A stretch of 64,000 bases of DNA. Source: Flavipsychrobacter sp. (lineage in GTDB: Bacteria > Bacteroidota > Bacteroidia > Chitinophagales > Chitinophagaceae). The position numbers and the translations under genes are program-made. Below the pieces are notes generated by a model. The model was not told the origin of the DNA and did no database searches. It was given only the letters and a program-made list of their open reading frames with translations. The DNA lies in NCBI GenBank assembly GCA_021155965.1, contig JAJNBJ010000007.1:59395-123394 (forward strand). The letters run 5' to 3'. Below, one piece after another: positions 7,680 through 17,108 of this stretch. Every line of letters begins with the position of its first letter. Position 1 is the stretch's first letter.

Positions 7680-10550
7680 CTATGCATAAGCCTCAGTAGG
7701 CTCACAAGTACAAACCAGGTTGCGGTCGCCGTGAGTGTTATTCACGCGGGCTACACTCGGCCAGAATTTATTGTGCTTCACCCATGGCAATGGGTAAGCG
7801 GCATGTTGGCGGCTGTACGCATGGTGCCATGCATCAGCAGTTATCTTGAACTGCGTATGCGGAGCATGCTTCAGCATATTATCTGCTTTTTGTGCCTTGC
7901 CTGTTTCTATATCGTGTATCTCTTTACGTATGCTCAGCATCGCATCACAGAAACGGTCCAGCTCTGCCTTGTCTTCGCTCTCTGTTGGCTCTATCATAAT
8001 AGTACCTGCCACCGGGAAGCTCATAGTAGGTGCATGGAAACCATAATCAATCAGGCGTTTTGCCACGTCTTCCGCTTCTATATCCGCCGTTTTCTTGAAT
8101 GGGCGAAGATCAACAATGAACTCGTGCGCACAAGTGCCACCCGGACCGGTGTACAGTATCTCGTAATCATTCGCCAGCCGCGCACGCATATAGTTGGCAT
8201 TCAGTATCGCATACTCAGTTGACTTACGCACACCCTTTGAACCCAGCATGCGGATGTAACCATAAGATATCAGCAATATACTCGCAGAGCCATAAGGTGC
8301 TGCACTCACAGAATGAGCAGCTTCGTTTTCTCCACTCAATGCCACATGCGATGGCAGGAAAGGTGCAAGGTGCTCTTTCACACATATTGGGCCCATGCCG
8401 GGGCCACCACCACCATGCGGTATCGCAAATGTCTTGTGGAGGTTCAGGTGGCATACGTCCGCACCAATAAGGCCGGGAGCAGTTAAACCAACCTGTGCAT
8501 TCATGTTTGCACCATCCATATACACCTGTCCACCATGCTCATGCACTATTTTAGTTATCTCTTTTACCGACTCTTCAAATATTCCGTAAGTAGAAGGATA
8601 GGTGATCATGATGCCTGCAAGGTGTTTGGCGTGGTGTGTTGCTTTCTCTTTCAGGTCATCTACATCTATATAACCATTCTCCAATGCTTTCACTACAACT
8701 ACTTTATAACCAGCCATCACCGCACTTGCAGGATTGGTGCCATGTGCCGATATTGGAATGAGTATAGCATCACGGTGCCCTTCGCCACGGCTTTCGTGGT
8801 AGCGGCGAATTGCCAGCAGGCCGGCATATTCGCCATTCGCACCGCTGTTCGGCTGCAGGCTGCACGCATCAAAAGCAGTTATTTCGCAGAGGTATGCTGA
8901 AAGCTCTTTCACTATTTGCAGGTAGCCTTCCGCCTGGTTCTGCGGCTGGAAGGGGTGCATCTTGCTCCAGTGTGCCCAGCTCAATGGCATCATCTCACTT
9001 GCAGCATTCAGTTTCATTGTGCAGCTCCCCAGCGATATCATGCTGGTGTTCAGGCTCAGGTCCTTATTCTCCAGCATTTTTATATAGCGCATCATTTGTG
9101 ATTCACTGTGATGGCTGTTGAACACCTGGTGTGTAAGGAAAGCACTGGTACGTGTAAGTGAAGTAGGTATATGTGTCAATGCCATATCCTCATCAATGCT
9201 GAAAGCAGATGCCGCATCCGCATTGGTGAATATACTGATGATGTCCAGCACATCACGTGCTGTAGTTGTTTCGTCCAGCGATATGCCTATGCTGCCATCA
9301 GCATGGTACTGAAAGTTGATCGACTTCTCCTCAGCAGCCTTACGGATAGCATTAACATCGGCTGCGGCTATCGTTACTGTATCAAAATGTGTTCTGCTGT
9401 GCAGCTTAACACCGGCAGCTGACAGTGATTCGCCAAGAGCCTGCGACAGCGCAGCAACACGTTTGGCAATATTCTTCAACCCCGATGGGCCATGATATAC
9501 GGCATACATCGCCGCTATGTTAGCCAGTAATGCCTGTGCCGTACAGATATTTGATGTTGCTTTTTCACGCTTGATGTGCTGCTCACGTGTACCTAAGGCC
9601 ATACGTAACGCGCGGTTGCCATGAGCATCAATGCTCACACCAATGATACGGCCGGGTATCATTCGCTTGAATTCATCCTTTGTTGCAAAGAATGCAGCAT
9701 GCGGGCCGCCAAAACCTAATGGAACGCCAAAACGCTGAGCACAACCCACTGCCGCATCAGCGCCTAATTCACCGGGAGGAGTAAGCAATGTCAGTGCAAG
9801 CAGATCGGTAGCCATAACCACATAACCACCTTCTGCATGTACCTTATTTATAAAACCCCGGTAATCCTCAATGCTTCCTTTACAATCAGGATATTGCACC
9901 AGCGCACCAAAATAAGTATTGTCAATATCCGCAGTATGGTAGTCGCCTGTAACTATCTCAATACCCATCGGCACTGCCCTTGTTAACACCAGGTCTCTTG
10001 TTTGGGCAAACACATATTGATCAACAAAGAAACGAGGGCGCGCCAGGTGTTTCAGGTCTTTGTTCAGCGTATGGAAGAACATATTCATTGCCTCAGCAAC
10101 AGCAGTGCCTTCATCCAGCAGCGATGCGTTGGTGATAGGTAATGCAGTAAGGTCGCTCACTATGGTCTGGAAGTTAAGCAGGCTCTCCAGGCGTCCCTGG
10201 CTTATTTCAGCCTGGTACGGAGTATATTGCGTATACCATCCCGGATTCTCAAAAATGTTCCTCAATATCACGCTTGGGGTATGGGTATCATAATAACCCT
10301 GCCCTATATAGTTGCGGCATACTTTATTCTTCTGAGAGATCTCCTTCAGCATATGCAGGTATTCGGCCTCACTCTGTGCTTCAGGTATCCGTAGTTTGTG
10401 GTCCATACGGATAGATTGCGGCACAGTACGGCCCACCAGCTCGTCCATATCCTTCACGCCTATCACTTTCATCATTTCCTGCGTATCTGCTTCGTTTGGC
10501 CCTATATGGCGGCCTATAAATTCCTCGCTCTGAATGGAAAACAAATTCAT
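7680..10550 (-). CDS. gcvP: Glycine dehydrogenase (aminomethyl-transferring), P-protein
   Basis: The P-protein decarboxylates glycine with pyridoxal phosphate and passes the aminomethyl group to the H-protein lipoamide. The 956 residues equal the single-chain form (fused halves). The N-terminus (FIGRHIGPNEADTQEM) is typical, and the cofactor lysine lies in NLHKTFAIPHGGGGPGMGP in the C-terminal half. Other conserved parts are NAGAxA-like NAASEMMPLSWAHW and LISAHGTNPASA-type IPISAHGTNPASAVMAGY. The long antisense frames across it have no protein-like content. The remaining gcv genes are not in the window. Confidence 0.96.
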   Translation of the reverse strand: MNLFSIQSEEFIGRHIGPNEADTQEMMKVIGVKDMDELVGRTVPQSIRMDHKLRIPEAQSEAEYLHMLKEISQKNKVCRNYIGQGYYDTHTPSVILRNIFENPGWYTQYTPYQAEISQGRLESLLNFQTIVSDLTALPITNASLLDEGTAVAEAMNMFFHTLNKDLKHLARPRFFVDQYVFAQTRDLVLTRAVPMGIEIVTGDYHTADIDNTYFGALVQYPDCKGSIEDYRGFINKVHAEGGYVVMATDLLALTLLTPPGELGADAAVGCAQRFGVPLGFGGPHAAFFATKDEFKRMIPGRIIGVSIDAHGNRALRMALGTREQHIKREKATSNICTAQALLANIAAMYAVYHGPSGLKNIAKRVAALSQALGESLSAAGVKLHSRTHFDTVTIAAADVNAIRKAAEEKSINFQYHADGSIGISLDETTTARDVLDIISIFTNADAASAFSIDEDMALTHIPTSLTRTSAFLTHQVFNSHHSESQMMRYIKMLENKDLSLNTSMISLGSCTMKLNAASEMMPLSWAHWSKMHPFQPQNQAEGYLQIVKELSAYLCEITAFDACSLQPNSGANGEYAGLLAIRRYHESRGEGHRDAILIPISAHGTNPASAVMAGYKVVVVKALENGYIDVDDLKEKATHHAKHLAGIMITYPSTYGIFEESVKEITKIVHEHGGQVYMDGANMNAQVGLTAPGLIGADVCHLNLHKTFAIPHGGGGPGMGPICVKEHLAPFLPSHVALSGENEAAHSVSAAPYGSASILLISYGYIRMLGSKGVRKSTEYAILNANYMRARLANDYEILYTGPGGTCAHEFIVDLRPFKKTADIEAEDVAKRLIDYGFHAPTMSFPVAGTIMIEPTESEDKAELDRFCDAMLSIRKEIHDIETGKAQKADNMLKHAPHTQFKITADAWHHAYSRQHAAYPLPWVKHNKFWPSVARVNNTHGDRNLVCTCEPTEAYA

Positions 10551-10727
10551 ATGCTATTTTGTAGTGTTTTAGTATAATAAAATGAAGCGGCAAAGATAAT
10601 TTAATTGGTGTAATTACGCCCTGACCGGCATCAGTTGCTTTTTATTGGTTGCTAATAAAGAACATCTTGCTATGCAGTATTTTACATATATAGAAAAAAA
10701 TATTAATTCTATACAAATTATAAAAAA

Positions 10728-10758
10728 TTTGTGGTTGGTAAATAAATTCCTTATCTTG
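10728..10758 (+). promoter_or_regulatory. Candidate promoter of the Omp28-like gene
   Basis: TTTG at 10728-10731 and TATCTTG at 10752-10758 are separated by 20 bases. This is close to the Bacteroidota TTTG/TAnnTTTG arrangement, with one base missing in the -7 box. It lies about 43 bases before the start codon. Confidence 0.4.
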
Positions 10759-10800
10759 CTACAATCTTAACTATTTTTTAAAACCAAAATATAAATAAAA

Positions 10801-11997
10801 ATGAAACTGAAATCTATTCTCTTATTATCTGCATCCGTATTGATTTTCGGTAATTCTTACGGACAAAGCAAAGTATCTACAGGCGGCAAAAAATATACAT
10901 TGCTTGAAGAAAGCACAGGTACATGGTGCCAATGGTGTACTGATGGCGCGCAGGTGATCGAAGCAGATATCGTACCACACGGCGCTGATACTAACTATCC
11001 AAGGGCGATAATTGCTTCATTTCACAATGGAGGCAGCGATTTAATGACTCTTCCGGGAGATCCATTTGGTACAGGTACTGGATTTATATCTGGTTGGCCA
11101 GGAGGAACTGTCGACAGGGCTCCATATTCAGGAAATGTAAGCCTCGGTCGCAACTCGTGGGAATCGGCAGTGATTGCACGTAACGGGCTTACCCCAAATT
11201 TCGACGTAAGCATGGAATGTGTATATAACGATTCCACTCGTATACTATCAATTAAAGTGACTGCCAAAGCGTTAGTGGCACTTACAGGAAATTACCGCAT
11301 GAGTGCATATATCACACAGGATAGCATTCCAAGTAACAATTCAGGCTACAGGCAGCAAAATGCGTCTGGTTTGAACGCCGGGACGACTCCTAGTTCAGCA
11401 AACAGTGGTGTGTCATGGTATATTGGCAAAGGCACTACAATTGCCGATTCAACAGTCTATTCCCACATGGCGGTAGTACGTAAAATTCTTGCAACAGATA
11501 GCCTTTGGGGTGACGCAGCATTTACTAATACTACAGTTGGCCAGACCGTTACGAAAACTTATACGTACACTTTACCAACTACAGTAAATGGCAGCGTATT
11601 CCACTCGAAAGCAACAAAAGTTATTGGGCTGGTAATGAAATATGGCTCTAGTACAAGCGACAGGGCGATAGAGAATTCTATGGAAGCCAGGGTAAGGTGG
11701 ATGAAAAAATCAGTTGTTAACGTTAATGAAGTATCAAAATCGATGCTGGACATTCGTTTGTTTCCTAACCCAGCCAATAATTTTATCGTAGTAACTGGAA
11801 TTCTCGAAAATCCTTCTGATACTAAAATAACCATCTATGATATTTTAGGCCAGGTAGTATTGCAGAAAGATTATAAAGCTGGAGGCAGCTTGTTCGGCGA
11901 AAAAATATCGTTAGCTAATATTAGCAACGGTAATTACTTCATGACGATCACTAATGAAGGTGAAACGATTACCAAACAATTCGTTGTAGCTAAATAA
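10801..11997 (+). CDS. Omp28-related protein with T9SS type A sorting domain
   Basis: A signal peptide (about residues 1-21, ending SYGQ) leads into a domain beginning EESTGTWCQWCTDGAQ, a thioredoxin-like CxxC region typical of Omp28-related outer membrane proteins. The last 80 residues form a Por secretion-system sorting domain: FPNPANNFIVV, then ITIYDILGQVVLQKD and ISNGNYFMTI, ending in KQFVVAK. The protein is therefore probably exported by the type IX system and anchored or released at the surface. Length is 398 residues. The gene has a terminator right after it. Confidence 0.85.
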   Translation: MKLKSILLLSASVLIFGNSYGQSKVSTGGKKYTLLEESTGTWCQWCTDGAQVIEADIVPHGADTNYPRAIIASFHNGGSDLMTLPGDPFGTGTGFISGWPGGTVDRAPYSGNVSLGRNSWESAVIARNGLTPNFDVSMECVYNDSTRILSIKVTAKALVALTGNYRMSAYITQDSIPSNNSGYRQQNASGLNAGTTPSSANSGVSWYIGKGTTIADSTVYSHMAVVRKILATDSLWGDAAFTNTTVGQTVTKTYTYTLPTTVNGSVFHSKATKVIGLVMKYGSSTSDRAIENSMEARVRWMKKSVVNVNEVSKSMLDIRLFPNPANNFIVVTGILENPSDTKITIYDILGQVVLQKDYKAGGSLFGEKISLANISNGNYFMTITNEGETITKQFVVAK

Positions 11998-12019
11998 GGT
12001 TCTCTAAAAGATCATGTAA

Positions 12020-12043
12020 AAGCAGCCAATTGGCTGCTTTTTT
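12020..12043 (+). terminator. Terminator of the Omp28-like gene
   Basis: AGCAGCCAATTGGCTGCT forms a tight hairpin followed by TTTTTTA, 22 bases after the stop. Confidence 0.75.
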
Positions 12044-12119
12044 ATTTATGTTAATTCATTTTAACACTCGCTGGCATGGATTTTTCAGGAATTGATTTGT
12101 TAAACCAAAAATTGTTTTT

Positions 12120-12707
12120 ATGAAAACGATACTGATCACATCAATGCTCTGCATCTCCGCGGTGGGTTTTGCACAGCAATACCAGGGAGATGAAGCCACA
12201 AAACGCCAACTGATCCACGACAAAGCAATAGCCATTTATTGCCGCACCAATGGCAACATGGAAGGTACGCATATGCGCTATAAAACTAATTATTCCATTG
12301 TTCATGCTACCTATCCCGATGCCCCGGCAAATGCAGTACCGGCAAGGCCGTCAGGCGCCTATACTGCCCTGCACGAGCCGCCTTGCTACAAATATGTGAA
12401 CAGCCAAGGCCGCGAGATATTGGAATGTCCCGGCGCCCGTTTCACACCGCCGCAATGCAGCAACACGGCTACTGCTTTAAACGAGATAAAAGCCAACGGC
12501 AATACCATAGGTAGTGACCGAAGCTATTCAGGATACTATCCCGGCTTGCACAGCCTGTACCCACAGGCTCCCGCAAACGCAACAGCAGCCTGGCCTACTA
12601 CACCCTATACTGCCATTCATAACCCGCCATGTTATAAATATGTAAATAAAAGGGGGCTTGAAGTAACTGAATGTCCGGGGGCCTATTTTGAACCTGAACG
12701 CCGGTAA
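12120..12707 (+). CDS. Secreted protein with two tandem Cys-containing repeats
   Basis: The 195-residue product has a signal peptide (MKTILITSMLCISAVGFAQ). The mature part is an internal duplication: YPDAPANAVPARPSGAYTAL with PPCYKYVNSQG and ECPGARF near residues 57-112, then YPQAPANATAAWPTTPYTAI with PPCYKYVNKRG and ECPGAYF near residues 145-191. Each repeat carries two Cys in PPCYKYVN and ECPGA. The family is not recognised. The conserved Cys pair suggests a disulfide-stabilised periplasmic or surface module. Confidence 0.75.
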   Translation: MKTILITSMLCISAVGFAQQYQGDEATKRQLIHDKAIAIYCRTNGNMEGTHMRYKTNYSIVHATYPDAPANAVPARPSGAYTALHEPPCYKYVNSQGREILECPGARFTPPQCSNTATALNEIKANGNTIGSDRSYSGYYPGLHSLYPQAPANATAAWPTTPYTAIHNPPCYKYVNKRGLEVTECPGAYFEPERR

Positions 12708-12749
12708 TTGATGATATAGTTATTCAACTGCCATAATAATTACAAGAAA

Positions 12750-12786
12750 GAGGCTGTCTCAAAAGTCCGAGACAGCCTCTTTTTAT
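12750..12786 (+). terminator. Hairpin/terminator after the repeat protein
   Basis: AGAGGCTGTCTC pairs with GAGACAGCCTCT and is followed by TTTTATT. It is also the left part of a possible small mobile element (see the next entry). Confidence 0.6.
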
Positions 12787-12848
12787 TCGGGTACCTGTTT
12801 TCGTATAAGCAATTCTCAGGCGGTTCAAAAACCTTTTGAGACGTCCTC
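12751..12848. repeat. MITE-like segment at the left edge of the phage region
   Basis: GAGGCTGTCTCAAAA near the left end is matched by TTTTGAGACGTCCTC at 12834-12848 in inverted orientation (13 of 15 bases). The about 98 bases in between carry no gene. The GAGGCTGTCTCAAAA word resembles terminal repeats of some Bacteroidota insertion sequences from memory. A clear target-site duplication was not seen. Confidence 0.4.
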
Positions 12849-12891
12849 ATTCTATTTTTAATTATAGTGAATAGTATTTGATTCATGCGGA

Positions 12892-13698
12892 TTAATCGAT
12901 GTCAAAATTAATATTCATCCAACAACCTATGTTGCTTACCGCCATAATATCACCCGCAATCGAAGCTTCACCATTAGACTTAATGCGTACAACACAAATA
13001 CCGCTAAAATCATTGTAGGATATAAAAGTTCTACTCGCCAAAGGCCTATATCCGGTTGGTAACACAAAGACTACATCATCTGTAACCATTGACGCTCCCA
13101 AACTATTATTAGTCACCCCTTTTATAGTAACAGTTTTACTTCCAACCGGTTTTCTGTACCTTATTGGCGATACAGTATCATCAATGTATCCGCCAACATA
13201 TGAAGGCACTAAATACGGGGTATAGATATTGCTCATAATATTCTCCATAAGACCAACGCCCATGGGCTTCAGGTGAGACCATAAGAATTTTGTGCTGTCA
13301 TCTGCTGTACCCAATGGGTAGGCACTCAATGCAATATTGTTGTCAAATACAACAGTGGGGGACGAACTATCATAGTATGTCAGGGCAGCATTGTTGGGTA
13401 TTATCTCCACATACAACCCGTCCACACTTTCATCAACATTGGTCAGTACAACGGTCGATGGATTGAGTACAATTTCCCCATTCCAGAAAATACTGCCGGC
13501 GGCAATACTGTAATCGGCCAGCGTGCCGGTTGTAGGTGTTCGTGTAATTGCACATCCCCTTATTGCGAATGGGGTGGTGCTGCTCCCTAAAACTAATGCC
13601 AGTTCAGTCAGGCATTCTATATATCCCTGTTGCAGGTGGTTCAGTTGGTTCTGGTCTAGTGGGAAACCACCCGGCTGTGTCAGATCTGTTTTTTTCAT
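12892..13698 (-). CDS. Probable tail fibre or distal tail protein
   Basis: This is the last gene of the minus-strand tail operon, 268 residues, where phage fibres are usually encoded. The N-terminal part (LTQPGGFPLDQNQLNHLQQG) resembles the baseplate-attachment start seen in Bacteroidota phage fibres. The rest is beta-rich with many Thr, Val, Ser and Gly and ends in a jelly-roll-like stretch. No receptor-binding or chaperone domain is recognised. The call rests on position and composition. Confidence 0.5.
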   Translation of the reverse strand: MKKTDLTQPGGFPLDQNQLNHLQQGYIECLTELALVLGSSTTPFAIRGCAITRTPTTGTLADYSIAAGSIFWNGEIVLNPSTVVLTNVDESVDGLYVEIIPNNAALTYYDSSSPTVVFDNNIALSAYPLGTADDSTKFLWSHLKPMGVGLMENIMSNIYTPYLVPSYVGGYIDDTVSPIRYRKPVGSKTVTIKGVTNNSLGASMVTDDVVFVLPTGYRPLASRTFISYNDFSGICVVRIKSNGEASIAGDIMAVSNIGCWMNINFDID

Positions 13699-13734
13699 TG
13701 CTGTTTATTTAGAATAATGTTTTCAAATTATTGG

Positions 13735-14235
13735 TCAGGGCATTACCTGGTAGTTGGTCTTACTCACCAGCCTATATTTATCTATCACTGCTTTCATCCG
13801 GTCCACATCATAAGTAATCCCGGAATCGTGCACAATAAACTGCACGCCGCCGCCTGAGTATAACTCGGTATACAGGTAGAACCACTGTGGATCAGGATAG
13901 GCAGTTGAACCAGCTTCAGAGGTAAGCCCGAGATGCACTGGCTTTTCATCCGGCGGGGGAAACAGAAATAAAGGGTCAATATAAGCCGGGTCATCAATGT
14001 ATATGCTGCGCACTACCGGGTCAAATGTATCATTTAGCACAGCCTCAAGAAAACATACTTGCCCGTTGTGTGCGAGGTCATAAATATTCGCTTCCCTGTT
14101 TTTTTTGAAAAGTCCGGCAAGATAAACCACCGGGCTTATCAATACCTTTATCCAGGCATATTGTACTGATTGCCTAAGCCGCACAGGCAAGCTTTGCCAG
14201 GCTTTTGCATTGTAGTTAATATCAAAAAATCCCAT
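13735..14235 (-). CDS. Phage tail/baseplate-associated protein, function unknown
   Basis: The 166-residue product lies between the baseplate J-like gene and the fibre gene. It has one moderately hydrophobic stretch (WIKVLISPVVYLAGLF, about residues 28-43) and a C-terminal part FIVHDSGITYDVDRMKAVID. In Mu-like phages this slot holds gp48-like baseplate or tip proteins; homology is not visible by eye. Gaps to both neighbours are about 40 bases, so it belongs to the same operon. Confidence 0.55.
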   Translation of the reverse strand: MGFFDINYNAKAWQSLPVRLRQSVQYAWIKVLISPVVYLAGLFKKNREANIYDLAHNGQVCFLEAVLNDTFDPVVRSIYIDDPAYIDPLFLFPPPDEKPVHLGLTSEAGSTAYPDPQWFYLYTELYSGGGVQFIVHDSGITYDVDRMKAVIDKYRLVSKTNYQVMP

Positions 14236-14277
14236 GATGATCAGTTTTAAAAATGATAGTTATAATGAGTTGCCTTA

Positions 14278-15117
14278 TCAGCTATAGGCATGGTAATGTA
14301 CATTAGCCGCAAAAAAGGTGTTATCCAATGCCAGGTATCCCGCATCAGGCGTATACCAGTTGGCGATCAGGAACGGCGAATACCCGCCATAAAACGCTTC
14401 CGCACTGGTTACCTCGGCCACTTTTACACCATCCACAGCCATCATAGCTGCAATAAAATCATCCAGTATGAACCGGCCATTGAAAGGTATACTTGCAAGA
14501 AATGCATTTACTGCATCTTTCACCGGCTCCATTGCAGTACCATCCAGCCTTTGGCCCGAGCTATTGAGTATAAGCGGATCATAGTGTATCTCCATCGTTG
14601 GCTGAAAAGTATCCGGGTCATCACTGGTGCAATTAAGGCGTACACCGGCATCTTTTATACGCTGCATGTATGATCTGAATGCAGTGAGCTCAGAAGCAAA
14701 TAATTTGGTCAGCACACTACCGGATAATTTGGCCACCTTTATGCGTATCTCATTGCCCAGTTCAACAGCCGCAGCAAAAGCCACTATCAGCGAAGGGTCC
14801 CCGGCCGGCGCTACCGGATCATATACATCTGCATCAGCAGGAAGCGAAGCGCCGAATTGAAATGCCCGCGACTTGGTTACATACCACTGCAGCGTATGTG
14901 CTTTCTCCTTCGCAATAATGCTCTGCACTTCTTCCTTATGAAAATCAAACAGATTCCCTAAGTCGAACATGGCGCTGGCTACAATACGTGTCCACAGCCG
15001 CCAGACAGACACCAGGCTTGTACTGCTTAATTCGCTGCTCCCCCCGGTACCAATTACAGGATCGGCATTTTTTGCGGCTATCAATTCCGCCTGCCATTGA
15101 TCAATTGTCTTTCCCAT
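14278..15117 (-). CDS. Probable baseplate J-like (gp47-type) protein
   Basis: This 279-residue protein lies in the baseplate part of the tail operon, after the gp25-like gene. The N-terminus (MGKTIDQWQAELIAAKNADP) and the central LNCTSDDPDTFQPTMEIHYD fit the baseplate J-like proteins found in Bacteroidota phage elements. The C-terminal half contains a conserved-looking segment (VNAFLASIPFNGRFILDDFI). Baseplate J proteins form the wedge around the hub in contractile tails. The assignment is mainly positional. Confidence 0.5.
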   Translation of the reverse strand: MGKTIDQWQAELIAAKNADPVIGTGGSSELSSTSLVSVWRLWTRIVASAMFDLGNLFDFHKEEVQSIIAKEKAHTLQWYVTKSRAFQFGASLPADADVYDPVAPAGDPSLIVAFAAAVELGNEIRIKVAKLSGSVLTKLFASELTAFRSYMQRIKDAGVRLNCTSDDPDTFQPTMEIHYDPLILNSSGQRLDGTAMEPVKDAVNAFLASIPFNGRFILDDFIAAMMAVDGVKVAEVTSAEAFYGGYSPFLIANWYTPDAGYLALDNTFFAANVHYHAYS

Positions 15118-15143
15118 TTTGTAACTATTTTATCATTTTGCGT

Positions 15144-16121
15144 TTAATAAACTTCTATTACCATAGTCATCCTGCTCGGCGGCCATGTATAGGTGAGATA
15201 TGTGTAGTTTGTTCCTACACCAATAGTATACCTGCCTGGCCCAGGAAACGTAAGTATTCTTTTATCAGGGTTAGCGGGATCAAGGGGATCCGGTGAACTT
15301 CCCATAGCACCAAGCAGCCATACCATACTATGTGTTGCATACTCAGGATATGCTGATGAAAGATGGCTACGCGTTAATCGTACAGTGCAGGTAGTATCAG
15401 TAGCGCTTACCACTTCCATATCCAGGTCGGCGATCATGTACCCGATAGCATCCTGGCTCGCATCATCCAGTATCAGAAAAGGACTATGCATTGCCTCATT
15501 ACCATACACATCCCTGAATGTAAATGTGCTTGCACCTCCCAGGCCTGCATCCCATACCAGGAAATGGCCTGCAAGCCCTACCCAAAGCATAATATAACGC
15601 ACGTCCTTATCAACCATCATTGCCTGGCCTGTGCCGCTTGCGTTTGTTCCCTGGCCCACGGTGGGTGGCAAGCCGGTCGTATAATCATAAACAGGCGAGT
15701 AATTCATAAAACAGCCAAGATTAGGAAAAGGTATATTGGGAACAGGATGCACATGAATGAAACCCGGCGCTTCTTTCAAATCAAAATCATACCTGCCGGC
15801 ATGAAGCACCGGTGGATTGGCAGTATTGGGCACATGCTGCAAAACAGGCTTCAGTAATATGCGCGCATTTAAGACAGGCGCCGTTGTATCACCCAGCGTA
15901 CCAACAGTTACTTCATTGTTGTTCAGATACCGCAGCATATCTTCATTCCCCAATGCCATTGCCGTATCACTTACTGTATACACCATCCCAGTCACGGGAA
16001 TGTCGCTTATGGCTACATCATTGTCTTTACAAAATTGCATTGCGGCGGCCATGCTACCCGTAGCCTGTATCACCACATCACTCATGCTTTGGTTCGGTTT
16101 TACTATTATTTTCCCTGCCAT
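15144..16121 (-). CDS. Phage tail protein with LysM-like N-terminus
   Basis: I start it at the ATG at 16121 (MAGKIIVKPNQSMSDVVIQ), because the longer frame would overlap the upstream gene and has no phage-like sequence. The first 50 residues (QSMSDVVIQATGS, then FCKDNDVAISDIP) resemble a LysM or tail-protein-X module, which in tails binds peptidoglycan or the tail tip. The remaining about 270 residues are beta-rich and unassigned. Length is 325 residues. Confidence 0.5.
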   Translation of the reverse strand: MAGKIIVKPNQSMSDVVIQATGSMAAAMQFCKDNDVAISDIPVTGMVYTVSDTAMALGNEDMLRYLNNNEVTVGTLGDTTAPVLNARILLKPVLQHVPNTANPPVLHAGRYDFDLKEAPGFIHVHPVPNIPFPNLGCFMNYSPVYDYTTGLPPTVGQGTNASGTGQAMMVDKDVRYIMLWVGLAGHFLVWDAGLGGASTFTFRDVYGNEAMHSPFLILDDASQDAIGYMIADLDMEVVSATDTTCTVRLTRSHLSSAYPEYATHSMVWLLGAMGSSPDPLDPANPDKRILTFPGPGRYTIGVGTNYTYLTYTWPPSRMTMVIEVY

Positions 16122-16152
16122 TATTCTTGTGTTATATTGTCCAATAATCGCA

Positions 16153-16461
16153 TCATATATAAAATGCGTTAGTCTCAATTACCCCGCTACTGCCCACAGC
16201 AACACTTTTCACATTCATACCATCCTTCAGCAACGCTGTGGTGATTGCCTCAACCAGGTCTTCCGGGTTTTCATCATCCACATAATTGATCGCGCCTACG
16301 CATAGCGAAGGGTTTTCGTTGAACTCACCTTTGTTGCAGTAAATGAGGTTCTTGTTGTGCTCTGCCCTGCTCTCTACCACAACAAAATCTCCGGCAACTA
16401 TTTTAAGGTCTGCACCACCAGTTGCAGTTATAAGCCCTATATCCATCATTTGTTTTGCCAT
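16153..16461 (-). CDS. Baseplate wedge protein, gp25/W-like
   Basis: This 102-residue protein has the size and position of gp25-like wedge proteins, directly after the spike gene (21-base gap). IGLITATGGADLKIVAGDFV and the later LVEAITTALLKDGMNVKSVAV fit that small alpha-beta fold. gp25-like proteins start sheath assembly on the baseplate of contractile tails. Its presence supports a myovirus-like architecture. The assignment is from context and fold-like pattern only. Confidence 0.5.
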   Translation of the reverse strand: MAKQMMDIGLITATGGADLKIVAGDFVVVESRAEHNKNLIYCNKGEFNENPSLCVGAINYVDDENPEDLVEAITTALLKDGMNVKSVAVGSSGVIETNAFYI

Positions 16462-16482
16462 TGCATAAAATTTAAGTACTGA

Positions 16483-17076
16483 TCACCCATGTTTTACTTT
16501 TGTGTTTTCAATATCGCTCCTGGACGTACTTACGAGCGTAGTTACAGTTTCTGTCGTCAGTGTTGCCGGCACCCCTGCTGACGATGCTGACCCCGGAAGA
16601 TAAGCTGCACAAAATGAGTTCCACTTATTGATCAGTGAATTCAATTTATCTTCAATATCGTTTAGCTGGCCCGTCAGTTCTGCTACTTTTACCAAGCCTC
16701 CATCCCCACCATCATTCAACTGTATCACATCATCCTTTACCATCACTTCTGATGCACCCACTTTACCATACAGCTTTGTGTACTTATTCGCCTTCAGCAA
16801 CTCCCACTTACCGGGGCCATCAATTTCTGCAACCAAACAATAACTATCTGCCCCTGGTATGCCATACATACCCTCCACCGCCTGCAGCACAACATTGATG
16901 TTTATGCCTGCCGTGTACACGCCCTCCTTATCAACACTCAGCTCCACTGTAGCGGTCATTTCAGCTTCATCAACACTGATCACCTTACCGGTCATAACCG
17001 GGATTCTCAGGCCATGGCCACGTTTATGAGCAATGCTGTCTATCAGCTCTGCAATTTTTTTATCATTTTGTCCCAT
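16483..17076 (-). CDS. Baseplate spike protein, gpV/Mu gp45-like
   Basis: The 197-residue product has an OB-fold-like N-terminal half (PVMTGKVISVDEAEMTATVE followed by more short strands) and a GDGGLVKVAELTGQLNDIED segment leading into a C-terminal helix. This fits the gpV/gp45 spike that punctures the outer membrane. It lies between the hub gene and the gp25-like gene, the usual order in Mu-like and P2-like baseplates. Confidence 0.55.
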   Translation of the reverse strand: MGQNDKKIAELIDSIAHKRGHGLRIPVMTGKVISVDEAEMTATVELSVDKEGVYTAGININVVLQAVEGMYGIPGADSYCLVAEIDGPGKWELLKANKYTKLYGKVGASEVMVKDDVIQLNDGGDGGLVKVAELTGQLNDIEDKLNSLINKWNSFCAAYLPGSASSAGVPATLTTETVTTLVSTSRSDIENTKVKHG

Positions 17077-17108
17077 AGTTCATTCATTAGCTTTCTCCTT
17101 CAGATACA

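Noticed and set aside
8224..10293. Several open frames on the plus strand across gcvP
   Set aside because: Antisense to a full-length, conserved gcvP gene, with no protein-like pattern.
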